This document shows, piece after piece, positions 25,293-33,882 of a DNA stretch of 64,000 bases. Source of the DNA: Pseudomonas songnenensis (GTDB lineage Bacteria > Pseudomonadota > Gammaproteobacteria > Pseudomonadales > Pseudomonadaceae); the NCBI RefSeq assembly GCF_003696315.1, contig NZ_RFFN01000002.1, positions 213,598 through 277,597 of the forward strand. The letters run 5' to 3'. Positions within the stretch are counted from its first letter, which is position 1; each line of letters begins with the position of its first letter. The notes beneath the pieces were generated by a model that was not told where the DNA came from, did no database searches, and worked only from the letters and a program-made list of their open reading frames with translations. The position numbers and the translations under genes are program-made.

Positions 25293-25427
25293 CGGAACAA
25301 CCTCGGCTTCGGGGTGATGAGCTTGAGAGCGCCGCCACGCCCGCAACGTTCCGAAGCATCGCTGCACAGGTCGCAGCCGCGCAGAGAATGCTAATGTCTG
25401 TCTTTTCCACTTGCCGGAGAACTCCAG

Positions 25428-25871
25428 GTGTCCCTGACCACGCCCTACGACCCGCAGAACATCTTCGCCCAGATCATTCGCGGCGATGCGCCTTGCTACA
25501 AGCTCTACGAGGATGACGACGTGCTGGCCTTCCTCGACCTGTTTCCGCAGTCTTTCGGCCACACGCTGGTGATTCCCAAGCGCTCGGCGGCCTGCAACAT
25601 CCTCGATGTGGACACCGACGCGCTGGCCAAGGTGATGGCCGTGGTGCAGAAGCTCACCCGCGTGATCGTCGACGAGCTGCAGCCGGATGGTGTGCAGGTC
25701 GCGCAGTTCAATGGCGCGCCGGCGGGGCAGACGGTGTTCCACATCCATGTGCATATCGTGCCGCGCTACTCGGGCGAAGGGCTCGGCATTCATGCCGCCG
25801 GCAAGGCCGATCCGGCCGAGCTGGAAAAGCTTCAGGCGCGCCTGCAGCAGCGTATCGCCGCGCAGGGCTGA
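25428..25871 (+). CDS. HIT family (histidine triad) protein
   Basis: 147 residues with a GTG start at 25428 after GGAGAA. IFAQIIRGDAPCYKLYEDD and the triad HIHVHIVPR at residues about 103-111 define the HIT fold, a nucleotide phosphoramidase/hydrolase of the HinT group. It acts in the cytosol on AMP-linked compounds such as AMP-amino acid or AMP-lysine. It is divergent from the M20 peptidase, and the ABC operon begins 110 bases after its stop, separated by a hairpin. Confidence 0.93.
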   Translation: MSLTTPYDPQNIFAQIIRGDAPCYKLYEDDDVLAFLDLFPQSFGHTLVIPKRSAACNILDVDTDALAKVMAVVQKLTRVIVDELQPDGVQVAQFNGAPAGQTVFHIHVHIVPRYSGEGLGIHAAGKADPAELEKLQARLQQRIAAQG

Positions 25872-25878
25872 GCCAGGC

Positions 25879-25920
25879 TGCGATGTCGTGGCGGGGGTCA
25901 AGCCCGCTGCGACCATCGCA
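25879..25920 (+). terminator. Imperfect hairpin after the HIT gene
   Basis: TGCGATG pairs with CATCGCA, with an inner GCGGG / CCCGC stem. The GCGGGGGTCAAGCCCGC core is REP-like. It starts 8 bases after the HIT stop. Confidence 0.4.
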
Positions 25921-25980
25921 GCAACCAACAGGCACCAAAGTACAATTCGTGCCCGGCAGGGGGCTTCGTACCCTGCGGGC

Positions 25981-26961
25981 ATGATGCTTTCATTGCCCGT
26001 CCTCACCCTGTTCATTCTGCGCACTCGCCGAGCGCTGCTGGCGCTTGTGCTGCTGCCCCTGTGGGCGCAGGCGCAGGAGCTGCCGGTGCTGACCCTCAGC
26101 GTGCTGCAGTTCGGCACGCCGCACTGGGAGCTCGAGCATCTCAGGCGTCAGGGACTGGACCGTGCCAACGGCTTCGAGCTGAAGGTGCGGCTGGTGGCCG
26201 ATGTGCCGGCCTCGCGGCTGGCGTTGACCAGCGGCAGCGTCGACGGCGCGGTGAGCGATCTGCTCTGGGCGCAGGCGCGTTACCAGGCCGGCACGGCCTA
26301 TCGCTATGTACCCTTTTCCTCGCAGATCGGCGAAGTGCTGGTGCCCGAAGGCAGCACCATCCGCACGCTGGCCGACCTGCGTGGCAAACGCATCGGCGTC
26401 GCTGGCGGGCCGGACGGGCTGGGCTGGCAGTTGCTGCAGCATGCCGCAGCCCAGGCCGGTATCGATCTGGCCACACAGGCGACTGTTCAGTACGCCGCAC
26501 CGCCCCTGCTCAGCCAGGCGCTGCGCCGCGGTCAGGTCGATGCGCTGCTGACCTTCTGGCATTTCTCCGCGCGCATGCGTGGCGAGGGTGGTGTGCAGGT
26601 GGCGTTCAGTCTCGATGATCTGCTCCGATCATTGGAGCTTGATCCCCACCTGCCGGTGCTCGGCTATCTGTTTCCCGAATCCTGGGCCGTCGAGCATGAG
26701 GCGCTACTGCAGCGCTTCGCCACGGCATTGGGCCAGACCAAGCACGAACTTGCCAGCGAGCCCGCGCACTGGCAGGCGCTGCGGCCGCTGATGCGTGCCG
26801 ACGAGGATGGCGTGTTCGCCGCGCTGCGTGACAGTTTCCTCGCCGGCATCCCGCAGCCGCTGGATGAGCCGCGTATCGCCGACCTGCAGCGGCTGCTGGC
26901 CCTCACCGGCGCCGATCCGGCGAAACTGATGCCGGCCGCGTCGTTCCAGAGCACGCCATGA
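25981..26961 (+). CDS. ABC transporter substrate-binding protein (NitT/TauT-type)
   Basis: 326 residues from the ATG at 25981. A hydrophobic signal stretch (LLALVLLPLWAQAQE) is followed by a two-lobed binding protein: VLQFGTPHWELEHLRRQGLDRANGFEL, a SxxDGAVSD motif, RGKRIGVAGGPDGLGWQLL at the hinge, and QVDALLTFWHFSARM. This is the NMT1/SsuA/TauA class, which binds sulfonates, nitrate, pyrimidine precursors or similar small anions and heterocycles. There is no lipobox. The stop overlaps the permease start (ATGA). Substrate is not determinable from the sequence. Confidence 0.85.
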   Translation: MMLSLPVLTLFILRTRRALLALVLLPLWAQAQELPVLTLSVLQFGTPHWELEHLRRQGLDRANGFELKVRLVADVPASRLALTSGSVDGAVSDLLWAQARYQAGTAYRYVPFSSQIGEVLVPEGSTIRTLADLRGKRIGVAGGPDGLGWQLLQHAAAQAGIDLATQATVQYAAPPLLSQALRRGQVDALLTFWHFSARMRGEGGVQVAFSLDDLLRSLELDPHLPVLGYLFPESWAVEHEALLQRFATALGQTKHELASEPAHWQALRPLMRADEDGVFAALRDSFLAGIPQPLDEPRIADLQRLLALTGADPAKLMPAASFQSTP

Positions 26962-27719
26962 ACGGCTCGCGCTGGGCCTGCTGGATCGCTCTGCCATGCG
27001 CGGTGGCACTCTGGACGCTGATTGCGCTGGTCGTGCAGACGCCGCTGCTGCCCACTCCGGTCGCCGTGTTCGACACCTTCTGGCGAGCCACGCAGAGCGG
27101 TGAGCTGCCCGAGCACCTGCTGGTAACCCTGCGCCGCGTGCTGTTCGCCTTCGTGCTGGCGATGGCGCTGGGCACGCTGCTTGGCGTATGGATGGGCCGC
27201 TCGCGGCTGGCCAACGCCGTGCTCGATCCGCTGCTGGTGCTGTTTCTCAACCTGCCGGCGCTGGTCACCATCATCCTGCTCTATGTCTGGTTCGGCCTGG
27301 TGGAAGCCGCGGCGGTGCTGGCGGTGGTGATCAACAAGGTGCCGAACGTGGCCGTCACCGTGCGCGAGGGCGCCCGCAGTATTGATCCCAAGCTGGAACA
27401 GATGGCCCTGGTCTACCGCTTCACCCGCTGGCAGCGGATCAGGCATGTCTGGCTGCCGCAGCTGTTTCCCTACCTGATGGCCGCCACCCGCGGCGGCCTG
27501 GCGCTGATCTGGAAGATCGTCCTGGTGGTCGAGCTGCTCGGGCGTTCGGATGGTATCGGCTTTCAGCTGCACATGGCCTTTCAGGTGTTCGACGTGGCGA
27601 GCATCCTCGCCTACAGCCTGGCGTTCATCGCCGTGGTCCAGCTGATCGAACTGGCGCTGTTGCAGCCACTGGAGCGTCGCGCATCGTCCTGGCGCGAAGC
27701 GGGTGTGCGCCATGCTTGA
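26958..27719 (+). CDS. ABC transporter permease (NitT/TauT-type)
   Basis: 253 residues, about six helices, with the EAA loop KVPNVAVTVREGARSIDPKLEQMALVYR near the middle followed by WLPQLFPYLMAATRGGLALIW, which contacts the ATPase. It is translationally coupled on both sides: an ATGA overlap with the binding-protein gene and an 8-base overlap with the ATPase gene. It should form the homodimeric channel of this importer. Confidence 0.9.
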   Translation: MNGSRWACWIALPCAVALWTLIALVVQTPLLPTPVAVFDTFWRATQSGELPEHLLVTLRRVLFAFVLAMALGTLLGVWMGRSRLANAVLDPLLVLFLNLPALVTIILLYVWFGLVEAAAVLAVVINKVPNVAVTVREGARSIDPKLEQMALVYRFTRWQRIRHVWLPQLFPYLMAATRGGLALIWKIVLVVELLGRSDGIGFQLHMAFQVFDVASILAYSLAFIAVVQLIELALLQPLERRASSWREAGVRHA

Positions 27720-28356
27720 GCTGCGTCTGGATGGCCGTCATCCCGTGTTGGGCATGATCGATGCGCAGGTGCGCGAAGGCGATCGCATCTGTCTGCTCGG
27801 GCCGTCCGGCGTCGGCAAGACCACGCTGCTCAACGGCATCGCCGGGCTCGATCCGCAGCTGCGGCCGATGATCGGGCAGCGCGCCGGCTTGCGCGTCGGC
27901 TACCTGTTTCAGGAGCATCGCCTGCTGCCCTGGCGTACGGTGCGGCAGAACCTGGCACTGGTCGGCGCGGGCGCGGCGGATATCGAGCGGCTGCTGGCCG
28001 AGGTCGGGCTGAGTGGTGCGGCTGACAGCCTGCCGGATCAGCTCTCGCTGGGCATGGCGCGCAGGGCGGCACTGGCGCGCTGCCTGGCGATCAAGCCGGA
28101 TCTTTTGCTGCTCGACGAACCCTTCGCCTCGCTGGATGCCGAGCGCGCCGCCGAGCTGCGCGGCCTGATCGCGCGCCTGCTGGATCAGCACCCGGCCATG
28201 GCGATGATCTGCGTGACCCACGATCCGCGCGATGCCGACGATCTGGCCAATCGCCTGTGGTACCTGGGCGGCGCCCCGGCGACATTGCGCTGCGATGAGC
28301 CGCCCGGCAGCGCCGTCAACCTCAGCCAGCTGAGCGAGCGCCAGCGCCGCGCCTGA
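27712..28356 (+). CDS. ABC transporter ATP-binding protein (compact)
   Basis: 214 residues from the ATG at 27712, inside the end of the permease gene. Walker A GPSGVGKTT, Q-loop FQEHRLLPW, signature LSLGMARRAALAR, Walker B LLLLDEPFASLD and the switch His in CVTHDPRDAD are all present. The signature is a degenerate form of LSGGQ (LSLGM). It is shorter than the usual 250-260 residues of TauB/SsuB and lacks an extended C-terminal part. It drives the importer of the two preceding genes. Confidence 0.9.
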   Translation: MLELRLDGRHPVLGMIDAQVREGDRICLLGPSGVGKTTLLNGIAGLDPQLRPMIGQRAGLRVGYLFQEHRLLPWRTVRQNLALVGAGAADIERLLAEVGLSGAADSLPDQLSLGMARRAALARCLAIKPDLLLLDEPFASLDAERAAELRGLIARLLDQHPAMAMICVTHDPRDADDLANRLWYLGGAPATLRCDEPPGSAVNLSQLSERQRRA

Positions 28357-28363
28357 GCGGCTT

Positions 28364-29629
28364 TCAACCGGTCAGCAGCTGCGTCAGTGCATGCAGCGCC
28401 AGGCCGACCAGCCCGCCAACCAGCGTGCCGTTGATGCGGATGTACTGCAGGTCCTTGCCGACACTCTGTTCCAGCTGCTCGACCAGCTCGCGGCTTTCCC
28501 AGTTCTCCACGCGCTGGGCGATATAGGCGCCGATCTGCCCGCGATAGCGCTCCAGCAGGCTGGGCGCGGCGGCCAGCAGTCGCTCGTTGATCCAGTTGCG
28601 CATGGAATCGTCCGCCGCCAGGCCGTCACCGAGGCCGCGGCAGAGGCTGACGATGCGTCGGCCGATGCGCGAATCGTCGCTGGCCAGGTCGCTTTCCAGC
28701 CAGGCCGTGAGTTCCTGCCAGAGGTTGCCGAAATAGGCGCTGGTGGCCGGGTGCTCGAGGAGCTGCGCGAGGATGCGCTCGACCTCCAGGGCGTATTGCG
28801 GGTCCTGCTCCAGGCGCTCGATGTATTCACTGACGTGCTCGTCGAAGCGCTGGCGGATCAGGTGTTCGGGGTCGGCGGCGATCTCGGCGATCAGCGCGGA
28901 CAGGCCGTCGACGAACTTGTTCGCCGACCAGCCGCTCACCGGCCGGCTCAGGCCGAGGTAGCGCAGGGTGCGGATTTCCCGGCTGATGGCGTCGGCGACC
29001 AGGGCGCGGGTTTCCTCATCCTGCATGATCGAATCGAGGCGGATCAGCAGCTCGTCGAGCATCGCCTGATGCCGGCCCTGGCTGGTCAGCACGCGCAAGG
29101 CCTGGGCCAGCGGGGCGGATAGGTCGAACCTGCGCAGCCGCGTGGTCACCTTGGCCTCGACGAAGGCGCGCACGCGTTCGTCATGCAGCGCGGCGATGCC
29201 GAAATGCGCGACGCCGGTGAGCCGGCGGCCGACCGCTTCGGCATTGGTCGGATGACGCAACCAGCCGGCCAGGCGCGAGGCGATGTCGAGTTCCTGCAGC
29301 TTGGCCAGCACCAATGGCGTGGCGAGGAAATGGGTGGTGATGAAACTGGACAGGTTCTGGCCGATGCGCGCCTTGCTGCGCGGGATGATCGCCGTGTGCG
29401 GGATCGGCAGGCCCAGCGGGCGGCGGAACAGGGCGGTGACGGCGAACCAGTCGGCGATCGCGCCGATCATGGCGGCTTCGGCGAACGAGGCGACGTAGCC
29501 CCAGGCCGGATGGCTGGCTTCGAAGCGTGTCGCGACGATGTAGAGCAGGGCGGCCAACAGCAACAGAAGGCCGGCGACCAGCTTCATGCGCGATACCGGT
29601 GACTGCCAGGCGCTGATCATGGAACGCAT
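28364..29629 (-). CDS. DUF445 family membrane protein
   Basis: 421 residues, GAGGA SD before the ATG at 29629. An N-terminal pair of helices (LVAGLLLLLAALLYIVATRFE and FAEAAMIGAIADWFAVTALFR) includes the DUF445 motif GAIADWFAVTALFR; RIGQNLSSFITTHFLAT follows. The long middle is alpha-helical and charged, and a last helix (GTLVGGLVGLALHALTQLL) anchors the C-terminus. The family (YjiN/YheB) has no established function. It converges on the ABC operon with a 7-base gap. Confidence 0.88.
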   Translation of the reverse strand: MRSMISAWQSPVSRMKLVAGLLLLLAALLYIVATRFEASHPAWGYVASFAEAAMIGAIADWFAVTALFRRPLGLPIPHTAIIPRSKARIGQNLSSFITTHFLATPLVLAKLQELDIASRLAGWLRHPTNAEAVGRRLTGVAHFGIAALHDERVRAFVEAKVTTRLRRFDLSAPLAQALRVLTSQGRHQAMLDELLIRLDSIMQDEETRALVADAISREIRTLRYLGLSRPVSGWSANKFVDGLSALIAEIAADPEHLIRQRFDEHVSEYIERLEQDPQYALEVERILAQLLEHPATSAYFGNLWQELTAWLESDLASDDSRIGRRIVSLCRGLGDGLAADDSMRNWINERLLAAAPSLLERYRGQIGAYIAQRVENWESRELVEQLEQSVGKDLQYIRINGTLVGGLVGLALHALTQLLTG

Positions 29630-29908
29630 GCAGGTCCTCGTCGGGTGGGGCGGATGGCGTTTCTAGCCGGTAGACAGCAAAGGGGGACGATGAGGTCGGC
29701 GCTTGCAGCAAAAGCGCAATGACTTGCTCGAAGGCGCTCGGACTCGCAGGGAGCAACTGCAGAAATGAGTCATGCCGGGCCGATACTGCAGCTCCCGCGG
29801 GCAAGGCTGCGGCGGTTCCCACCCTGCGAATGCGGCACGACTGCATGTTGGATGTCGCCAGCCACACTCACCGGGGCGCGCCCGATGAATGTGATCGCCG
29901 ACGCTGGA

Positions 29909-30310
29909 TCAGACCTCGTCGTCCTCTTCCTCGCGGATCAGCACGTACTGGCCTTCGGCATCGTTCAGGCAGTCCCAGACGTAGAACATCGATACCTGGC
30001 CCGGGCTTTCCGTGACGGCGGCGTAGTCGCCGGGCACGGCAGTGAAGTAGACGCCGGAATCGGGCGCTGCCTGGCAGGCGATGCGGGCGACGACGAAGGC
30101 TTCCGGCGCGGTGCCGTCGAAGTAGTCGTCACGGTCCTTGGCATCCCACTCGGCTGGCGCCTCGAAGGGGCCGCTGATGATGATGCGCGCGTCTCCCAGG
30201 TCCTGCTCTTCCGCTTCCTCGTCATATTCGTCGGGGCGGTACAGGGTGCATTCCAGGGCTTCCGGGTTTTCGAGAATGGCCGCGCGGGATTGTGGGGTGA
30301 GTGTCTGCAT
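29909..30310 (-). CDS. Hypothetical acidic protein
   Basis: 133 residues from the ATG at 30310 with a GGAGA SD 5 bases upstream; the frame upstream is non-coding. It is strongly acidic, with clusters such as DEYDEEAEEQDLGD and the tail IREEEDDEV. No signal peptide or membrane segment. I do not recognise the family. A 279-base stretch between it and DUF445 (29630-29908) shows nothing clear. It lies beside two other small acidic genes on the opposite strand. Confidence 0.65.
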   Translation of the reverse strand: MQTLTPQSRAAILENPEALECTLYRPDEYDEEAEEQDLGDARIIISGPFEAPAEWDAKDRDDYFDGTAPEAFVVARIACQAAPDSGVYFTAVPGDYAAVTESPGQVSMFYVWDCLNDAEGQYVLIREEEDDEV

Positions 30311-30537
30311 GGAATCTCCGACTGCGGTTGGGTGTGAGTGGGCAGTGTGGTGGAGCCGCCCGGGCAGTGCAATCGGTTGCATGGTCGCGCCCGCCGATAG
30401 TGGCCGGCATTGGTCGGCCAATCCCTGTGGCGTCGCTATCGCAACCTTCAGACCGCCGGTGCAGCGCGATTCGAACGCCGCGTGGTTTGTCGCCTCCAAT
30501 CGATATCAGTCACCCACCCGCGACAGCCGAGGCGACC

Positions 30538-30747
30538 ATGAAGCCAGATGATCAGCAGGCAGGCGATGAGCCTGATGTAACCATGACCGATGGCGGCGAA
30601 AAGAACGCCGGTGAAGATCCGGACTTCGACGATCAGACCGCCGGTGGTGACGATCAGTCATCGCCGCTGGATGACCCCGACGAGCCGGAAGTGCTGCCCG
30701 ACGACCCGGATATTCAGGGTCGCGACGGCTCCAGCCAGCCGGGCTAG
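30538..30747 (+). CDS. Small acidic, probably disordered protein
   Basis: 69 residues, ATG with GAGG 6 bases upstream. Roughly a third of residues are Asp or Glu (EDPDFDDQTAGGDDQ, LDDPDEPEVLPDDPD), with much Gly/Pro/Gln/Ser and almost no hydrophobic residues. It is expected to be unstructured. I do not recognise it. The next gene, also 69 residues, begins 55 bases later on the same strand. Confidence 0.55.
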   Translation: MKPDDQQAGDEPDVTMTDGGEKNAGEDPDFDDQTAGGDDQSSPLDDPDEPEVLPDDPDIQGRDGSSQPG

Positions 30748-30802
30748 CCATCCTCCAATCCATCCGCGCCGTCAGCGGATTACTCGCGCCACAGGAATCA
30801 CC

Positions 30803-31012
30803 ATGAACATCTATCAAGTCAGGCCCACCGAAATGGGCTGGGAGCTGGAAGACCAGCAATCGCAGGAAACCGTGCTGCGCACCCTCACCAAGGACGAGAT
30901 GTACAGCGCGCTCGACGCCTTCATGGAGGGGCGTACGGCATCGGTCGAAGTCATCGGCCGCGACGGTGAGCTGGAGGAAGAGCGGCCGTACCCCGGCAGT
31001 CAGCATCTGTAG
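30803..31012 (+). CDS. Small DUF2188-like protein
   Basis: 69 residues, ATG with an ACAGGA SD. MNIYQVRPTEMGWELEDQQSQ followed by a TLTKDEMYSALDAFMEG segment and VEVIGRDGELEEERPYP resembles the small beta-hairpin plus helix of DUF2188-type proteins (Y.V.P...GW.V......A......K.EA). Cytoplasmic, function unknown. The assignment is tentative. Confidence 0.6.
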   Translation: MNIYQVRPTEMGWELEDQQSQETVLRTLTKDEMYSALDAFMEGRTASVEVIGRDGELEEERPYPGSQHL

Positions 31013-31096
31013 CGCAGGCAGGGCAATTTCCTTCAATAAGGTGACTTCCACGAGCCGCTAGTCTGCTGCCTTCTTCGACTGGCGAGCAGAGCACTT

Positions 31097-31684
31097 ATGG
31101 AACTCTATCTGTCGATGGCCGCGTTCGCGCTGGCTTCTTCGATCACCCCGGGGCCGGTCAATCTGGTGGCGTTGAACTGCGGGGCCCGCTTCGGTTTCCG
31201 TGCCAGCGGGCGGCACGTTGCCGGCGCAACCATCGGCTTCACCCTGTTGCTGTTGCTCATTGGTCTGGGCTTGTACGAGCTGTTGGAGCGCGCACCGATA
31301 TTGCTGCGCGGCATCCAGTGGGGCGGCGTGGCATTCCTGCTGTATATGGCATGGCGCTTGGCGACCGATGACGGGCGACTGCAACCGGAAGACGCTGCCA
31401 GTGGGCCTTCGCTGTTGCAGGGGGCGCTGATGCAATGGCTCAACCCCAAGGCATGGCTGGCCTCCGTTGCCGGCATGGGCCTGTTCGCGGCGAACGGCGA
31501 GGTGCAGCGGGTCTGGCTGTTCGCGGCCCTGTACTTCCTGATCTGTTATGCCTCGATCGCTTGCTGGGCCGGCGCCGGTGCCTTTCTGAGTCGCTACCTG
31601 CAGGAGCCTGCGCGGGTGCGCTGGTTGAATCGAACGATGGCGCTGCTGCTGGCCGGCAGCGCGCTTTATCTCGTGCTGGGCTAG
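31097..31684 (+). CDS. LysE family amino-acid exporter
   Basis: 195 residues with about six helices. SSITPGPVNLVALNCGARFGFRA near the N-terminus is the LysE/RhtB signature, and LLQGALMQWLNPKAWLA is the second conserved element. It exports an amino acid or related metabolite from the cytoplasm. The stop overlaps the stop of the convergent AraC regulator in a shared CTAG, and that regulator has a cupin sensor, a common pairing with LysE exporters. Confidence 0.9.
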   Translation: MELYLSMAAFALASSITPGPVNLVALNCGARFGFRASGRHVAGATIGFTLLLLLIGLGLYELLERAPILLRGIQWGGVAFLLYMAWRLATDDGRLQPEDAASGPSLLQGALMQWLNPKAWLASVAGMGLFAANGEVQRVWLFAALYFLICYASIACWAGAGAFLSRYLQEPARVRWLNRTMALLLAGSALYLVLG

Positions 31685-32520
31685 TTGCGCGCAGCCCGGT
31701 CGCGGTACTGCCCGGGCGTTGCGGCGAGCTGGCGCTTGAAGGTGCGCTGGAAGTGCGCCTGATCGGCAAAGCCCGCGGCCAATGCGATCTCGGCGAGGTC
31801 CAGGCCCTGGCGAAGCCAGTGCTGGCTGCGCTGGATGCGGCGGTTGAGCAGATAGGCATGCGGAGTCATGCCGTAGTGCTGTCTGAAGGCGCGGATCAGG
31901 TAGGACGGCGAAAGCTCGGCAGCCTGGCAGATGTCTTCCAGGCGCAGCGCCTCGGTGCAGTGTTCGGCGATGTAGTCGGCAGCGCGACTCAGCTGCTGCA
32001 ACGGCTCGGCATGCGGCTGAGTCGGCGCGGGCGCCAGCGTCTGCTGCAGCAGCGTGAAATATTCCACTGCGGCGCTCTGTTTGTGCAGCGTGTGCGCCTG
32101 CGGATCGCGCAGCGTGGCGTACAGCCGGGTCAGCCCGTCGAACAGCGCCTGGTCGAGGCTCTGGATCGGCGCGTAGGGCATGAAGTGACCGTCGTTGCTG
32201 ACGCCCAGCTCATGCTGCAACGCACCCAGCCAGTGCGTATCGACGTAGAACATCAGGTATGACCAGGGGCGGCCGTCGATGGGATTACAGGCGTGCACGG
32301 TCTGTGGATTGATCAGTACCAGCGTGCCGCGGGCGATTCGCTCCTGGGCGTCGCCGTTGAAGTAGGTGCTGGCGCCAGCGGTGATTGCGCCGATGGAAAA
32401 GGTCTCGTGGCAATGCGGCGCATAGCAGACCTTGCGCCCGTCAGCGACGGCACGCGCCTCGAGGAAGGGCAGCGCGGCATCGCGCCAGAAGCGGGGTTGG
32501 CTATCGTCCGAACCATTCAC
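31681..32520 (-). CDS. AraC family transcriptional regulator (cupin sensor)
   Basis: 279 residues. An N-terminal AraC ligand-binding cupin (CYAPHCHETFSIGAITAGASTYFNG and VLINPQTVHACNPIDG) is followed by two helix-turn-helix motifs near 180-275: LRLEDICQAAELSPSYLIRAFRQ and LDLAEIALAAGFADQAHFQRTFK, with the AraC end signature TPGQYR. It probably controls the convergent LysE exporter, by family habit. The start gives an intact N-terminus (MNGSDDSQPR). Confidence 0.9.
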   Translation of the reverse strand: MNGSDDSQPRFWRDAALPFLEARAVADGRKVCYAPHCHETFSIGAITAGASTYFNGDAQERIARGTLVLINPQTVHACNPIDGRPWSYLMFYVDTHWLGALQHELGVSNDGHFMPYAPIQSLDQALFDGLTRLYATLRDPQAHTLHKQSAAVEYFTLLQQTLAPAPTQPHAEPLQQLSRAADYIAEHCTEALRLEDICQAAELSPSYLIRAFRQHYGMTPHAYLLNRRIQRSQHWLRQGLDLAEIALAAGFADQAHFQRTFKRQLAATPGQYRDRAARN

Positions 32521-32627
32521 GTTGAGAGCGCCGTGGTCAAAAACTGGAACCTGACTCTAGCAATCATCCGTCGCTCTGGCATGCTCGATCGTCGCTCGCC
32601 GTTTCGTCTTCCGAACAGGAGTTCCCC

Positions 32628-33053
32628 ATGCGCCCAATCCTTGCCTTCGCCGCACTGCTTTCGCTGGCCGGCTGTTCATCCTGGCAGCCCGACGCCGAGG
32701 ATATCGTTCCGGTACCGGCCGAGCGGGTGCTGGCCTATCAGCAGGCGCTGGAGAATGCGGGTGAGGTGGTGGTGACACGCGATTACGGGTTGCGGGGCGG
32801 TGGCTGCTATATCGCCGTGCTGATCGACCGCCAGCTGGCGGCGCGGATTCATGTCGGCGAGGTGGTGCGCTTCCAGGTGCCGGCCGGCGCGCGCATCGTC
32901 AGCATCGGCACCGATCCACTGGATGACACGCTGTGCGGCAAGCTCAGCCTGCGCCGCGAGAAGCTGGCGCAGGTGCAGGCCGGGCAGACGCTGGAGTTTC
33001 GTGTGATCAGCGACAATCGCATCGGCTTCGACATCCTGCCAGTCGAGCCCTGA
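32628..33053 (+). CDS. Hypothetical lipoprotein
   Basis: 141 residues, AGGAG SD. A lipoprotein signal with lipobox LAGC (ALLSLAGCSSW) is followed by a small beta-rich domain with three further Cys-containing or Gly-rich strands (YGLRGGGCYIAVLID, DPLDDTLCGKLSL). The two Cys could form a disulfide. I do not recognise the family. It is divergent from the AraC gene and convergent with the DUF6746-type gene. Confidence 0.75.
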   Translation: MRPILAFAALLSLAGCSSWQPDAEDIVPVPAERVLAYQQALENAGEVVVTRDYGLRGGGCYIAVLIDRQLAARIHVGEVVRFQVPAGARIVSIGTDPLDDTLCGKLSLRREKLAQVQAGQTLEFRVISDNRIGFDILPVEP

Positions 33054-33065
33054 TGGTCCGGCGAA

Positions 33066-33416
33066 TTACTTGATCACTGTCCGCGCGGTCTTCAGGTATT
33101 CGCTGGTGTAACTCTTCACTTCGTCGGCGTCCTTGGCTTCCGAGGCGATGTGGATTTCCTCGAGGGTGTCCGTCAGGCCATCCATCTCTTCGTTGATCTT
33201 CTCCAGGGCGTCCTTGAGCGTGTAGGTCAGCTCATGGATCTGCGCCATGCTTTCGGACGTCAGGCCTTGCGCCAGGGCCTGTTCGAGGCGGCTGTTGTAC
33301 TCGGAGAAATTCTTCACGGCCTCGGCCAGGTTGCGCGATGGCTGGGCGTCGGCCAGTGCATGGCCGGCAGCGATGGTGGTCAACGCCAGAACGGCGCTCT
33401 GAATAAGCGTTTTCAC
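33066..33416 (-). CDS. Small periplasmic helical protein (DUF6746-like)
   Basis: 116 residues, GTG start with AGGGA 8 bases upstream. A signal peptide (ALTTIAAGHALAD) precedes an all-alpha, acidic domain (KNFSEYNSRLEQALAQG, LKDALEKINEEMDGLTDTLEEIHIASEAKDADEV), which recalls the DUF6746 proteins of pseudomonads. Function unknown. Probably periplasmic and helical-bundle. Confidence 0.72.
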   Translation of the reverse strand: MKTLIQSAVLALTTIAAGHALADAQPSRNLAEAVKNFSEYNSRLEQALAQGLTSESMAQIHELTYTLKDALEKINEEMDGLTDTLEEIHIASEAKDADEVKSYTSEYLKTARTVIK

Positions 33417-33882
33417 GACAGGTCCCTAGCTGGAAATTATGGGGCGCGAAGGTACCACCTGTTCGTCGGGACGCTGTGCAGCAGCGCACAGTCTGCGCTG
33501 CGCCATTAGTCGCATAGCAGCCGGGTAGGCCGGTCGTTTCTGGGTGTTTTCCAGCCCGGAGATCGTCGTTTGCCAGGAGCACCAGACCACCTCTCACGAT
33601 CATCGCCGTTTTGAGCTAACCGCTCTGGGATCGGTGTTTCAGTACGGTTTCGTTAAAGAGACGGCGGTCACAGCCGATAGGTGAGGGGGCTGGCATCTGG
33701 CCTTCATCGGATGACCAGCCGTTCGGGGATTCAACAACAAGCACCTCGTTACCTCATTGCATGCAGGTTCCGCAAAGGAACTACAGACCGACGATCGAAC
33801 GTCGGCATGAACCATTCGAGATTGATGCCTTACTTGCCAATTTGCCGGCCCCGGGGTCGGCACGCCATATGGAAAAGAACGA
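33417..33882. other. 466-base region upstream of a chemoreceptor gene
   Basis: No gene. It holds a sigma-28-type promoter (33654-33680), a small hairpin CCGACG...CGTCGG near 33788-33805 and a GCCGGCCCCGGGGTCGGC near-palindrome about 20 bases before the MCP start. The remainder shows nothing clear. Confidence 0.55.
33654..33680 (+). promoter_or_regulatory. Sigma-28 (FliA)-type promoter for the chemoreceptor gene
   Basis: TAAAG (33654-33658), 14 bases, GCCGATAG (33673-33680). This equals the FliA consensus TAAAGTTT-N11-GCCGATAA in spacing and 12 of 13 fixed bases of TAAAG plus GCCGATAA. The leader to the ATG would be about 195 bases. Confidence 0.7.

Noticed and set aside
33640-33882. Possible riboswitch (c-di-GMP-type) before the MCP gene
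   Set aside because: The GCCGATAG and nearby stems were considered, but the GEMM core pattern is absent and the sequence fits a sigma-28 promoter better.
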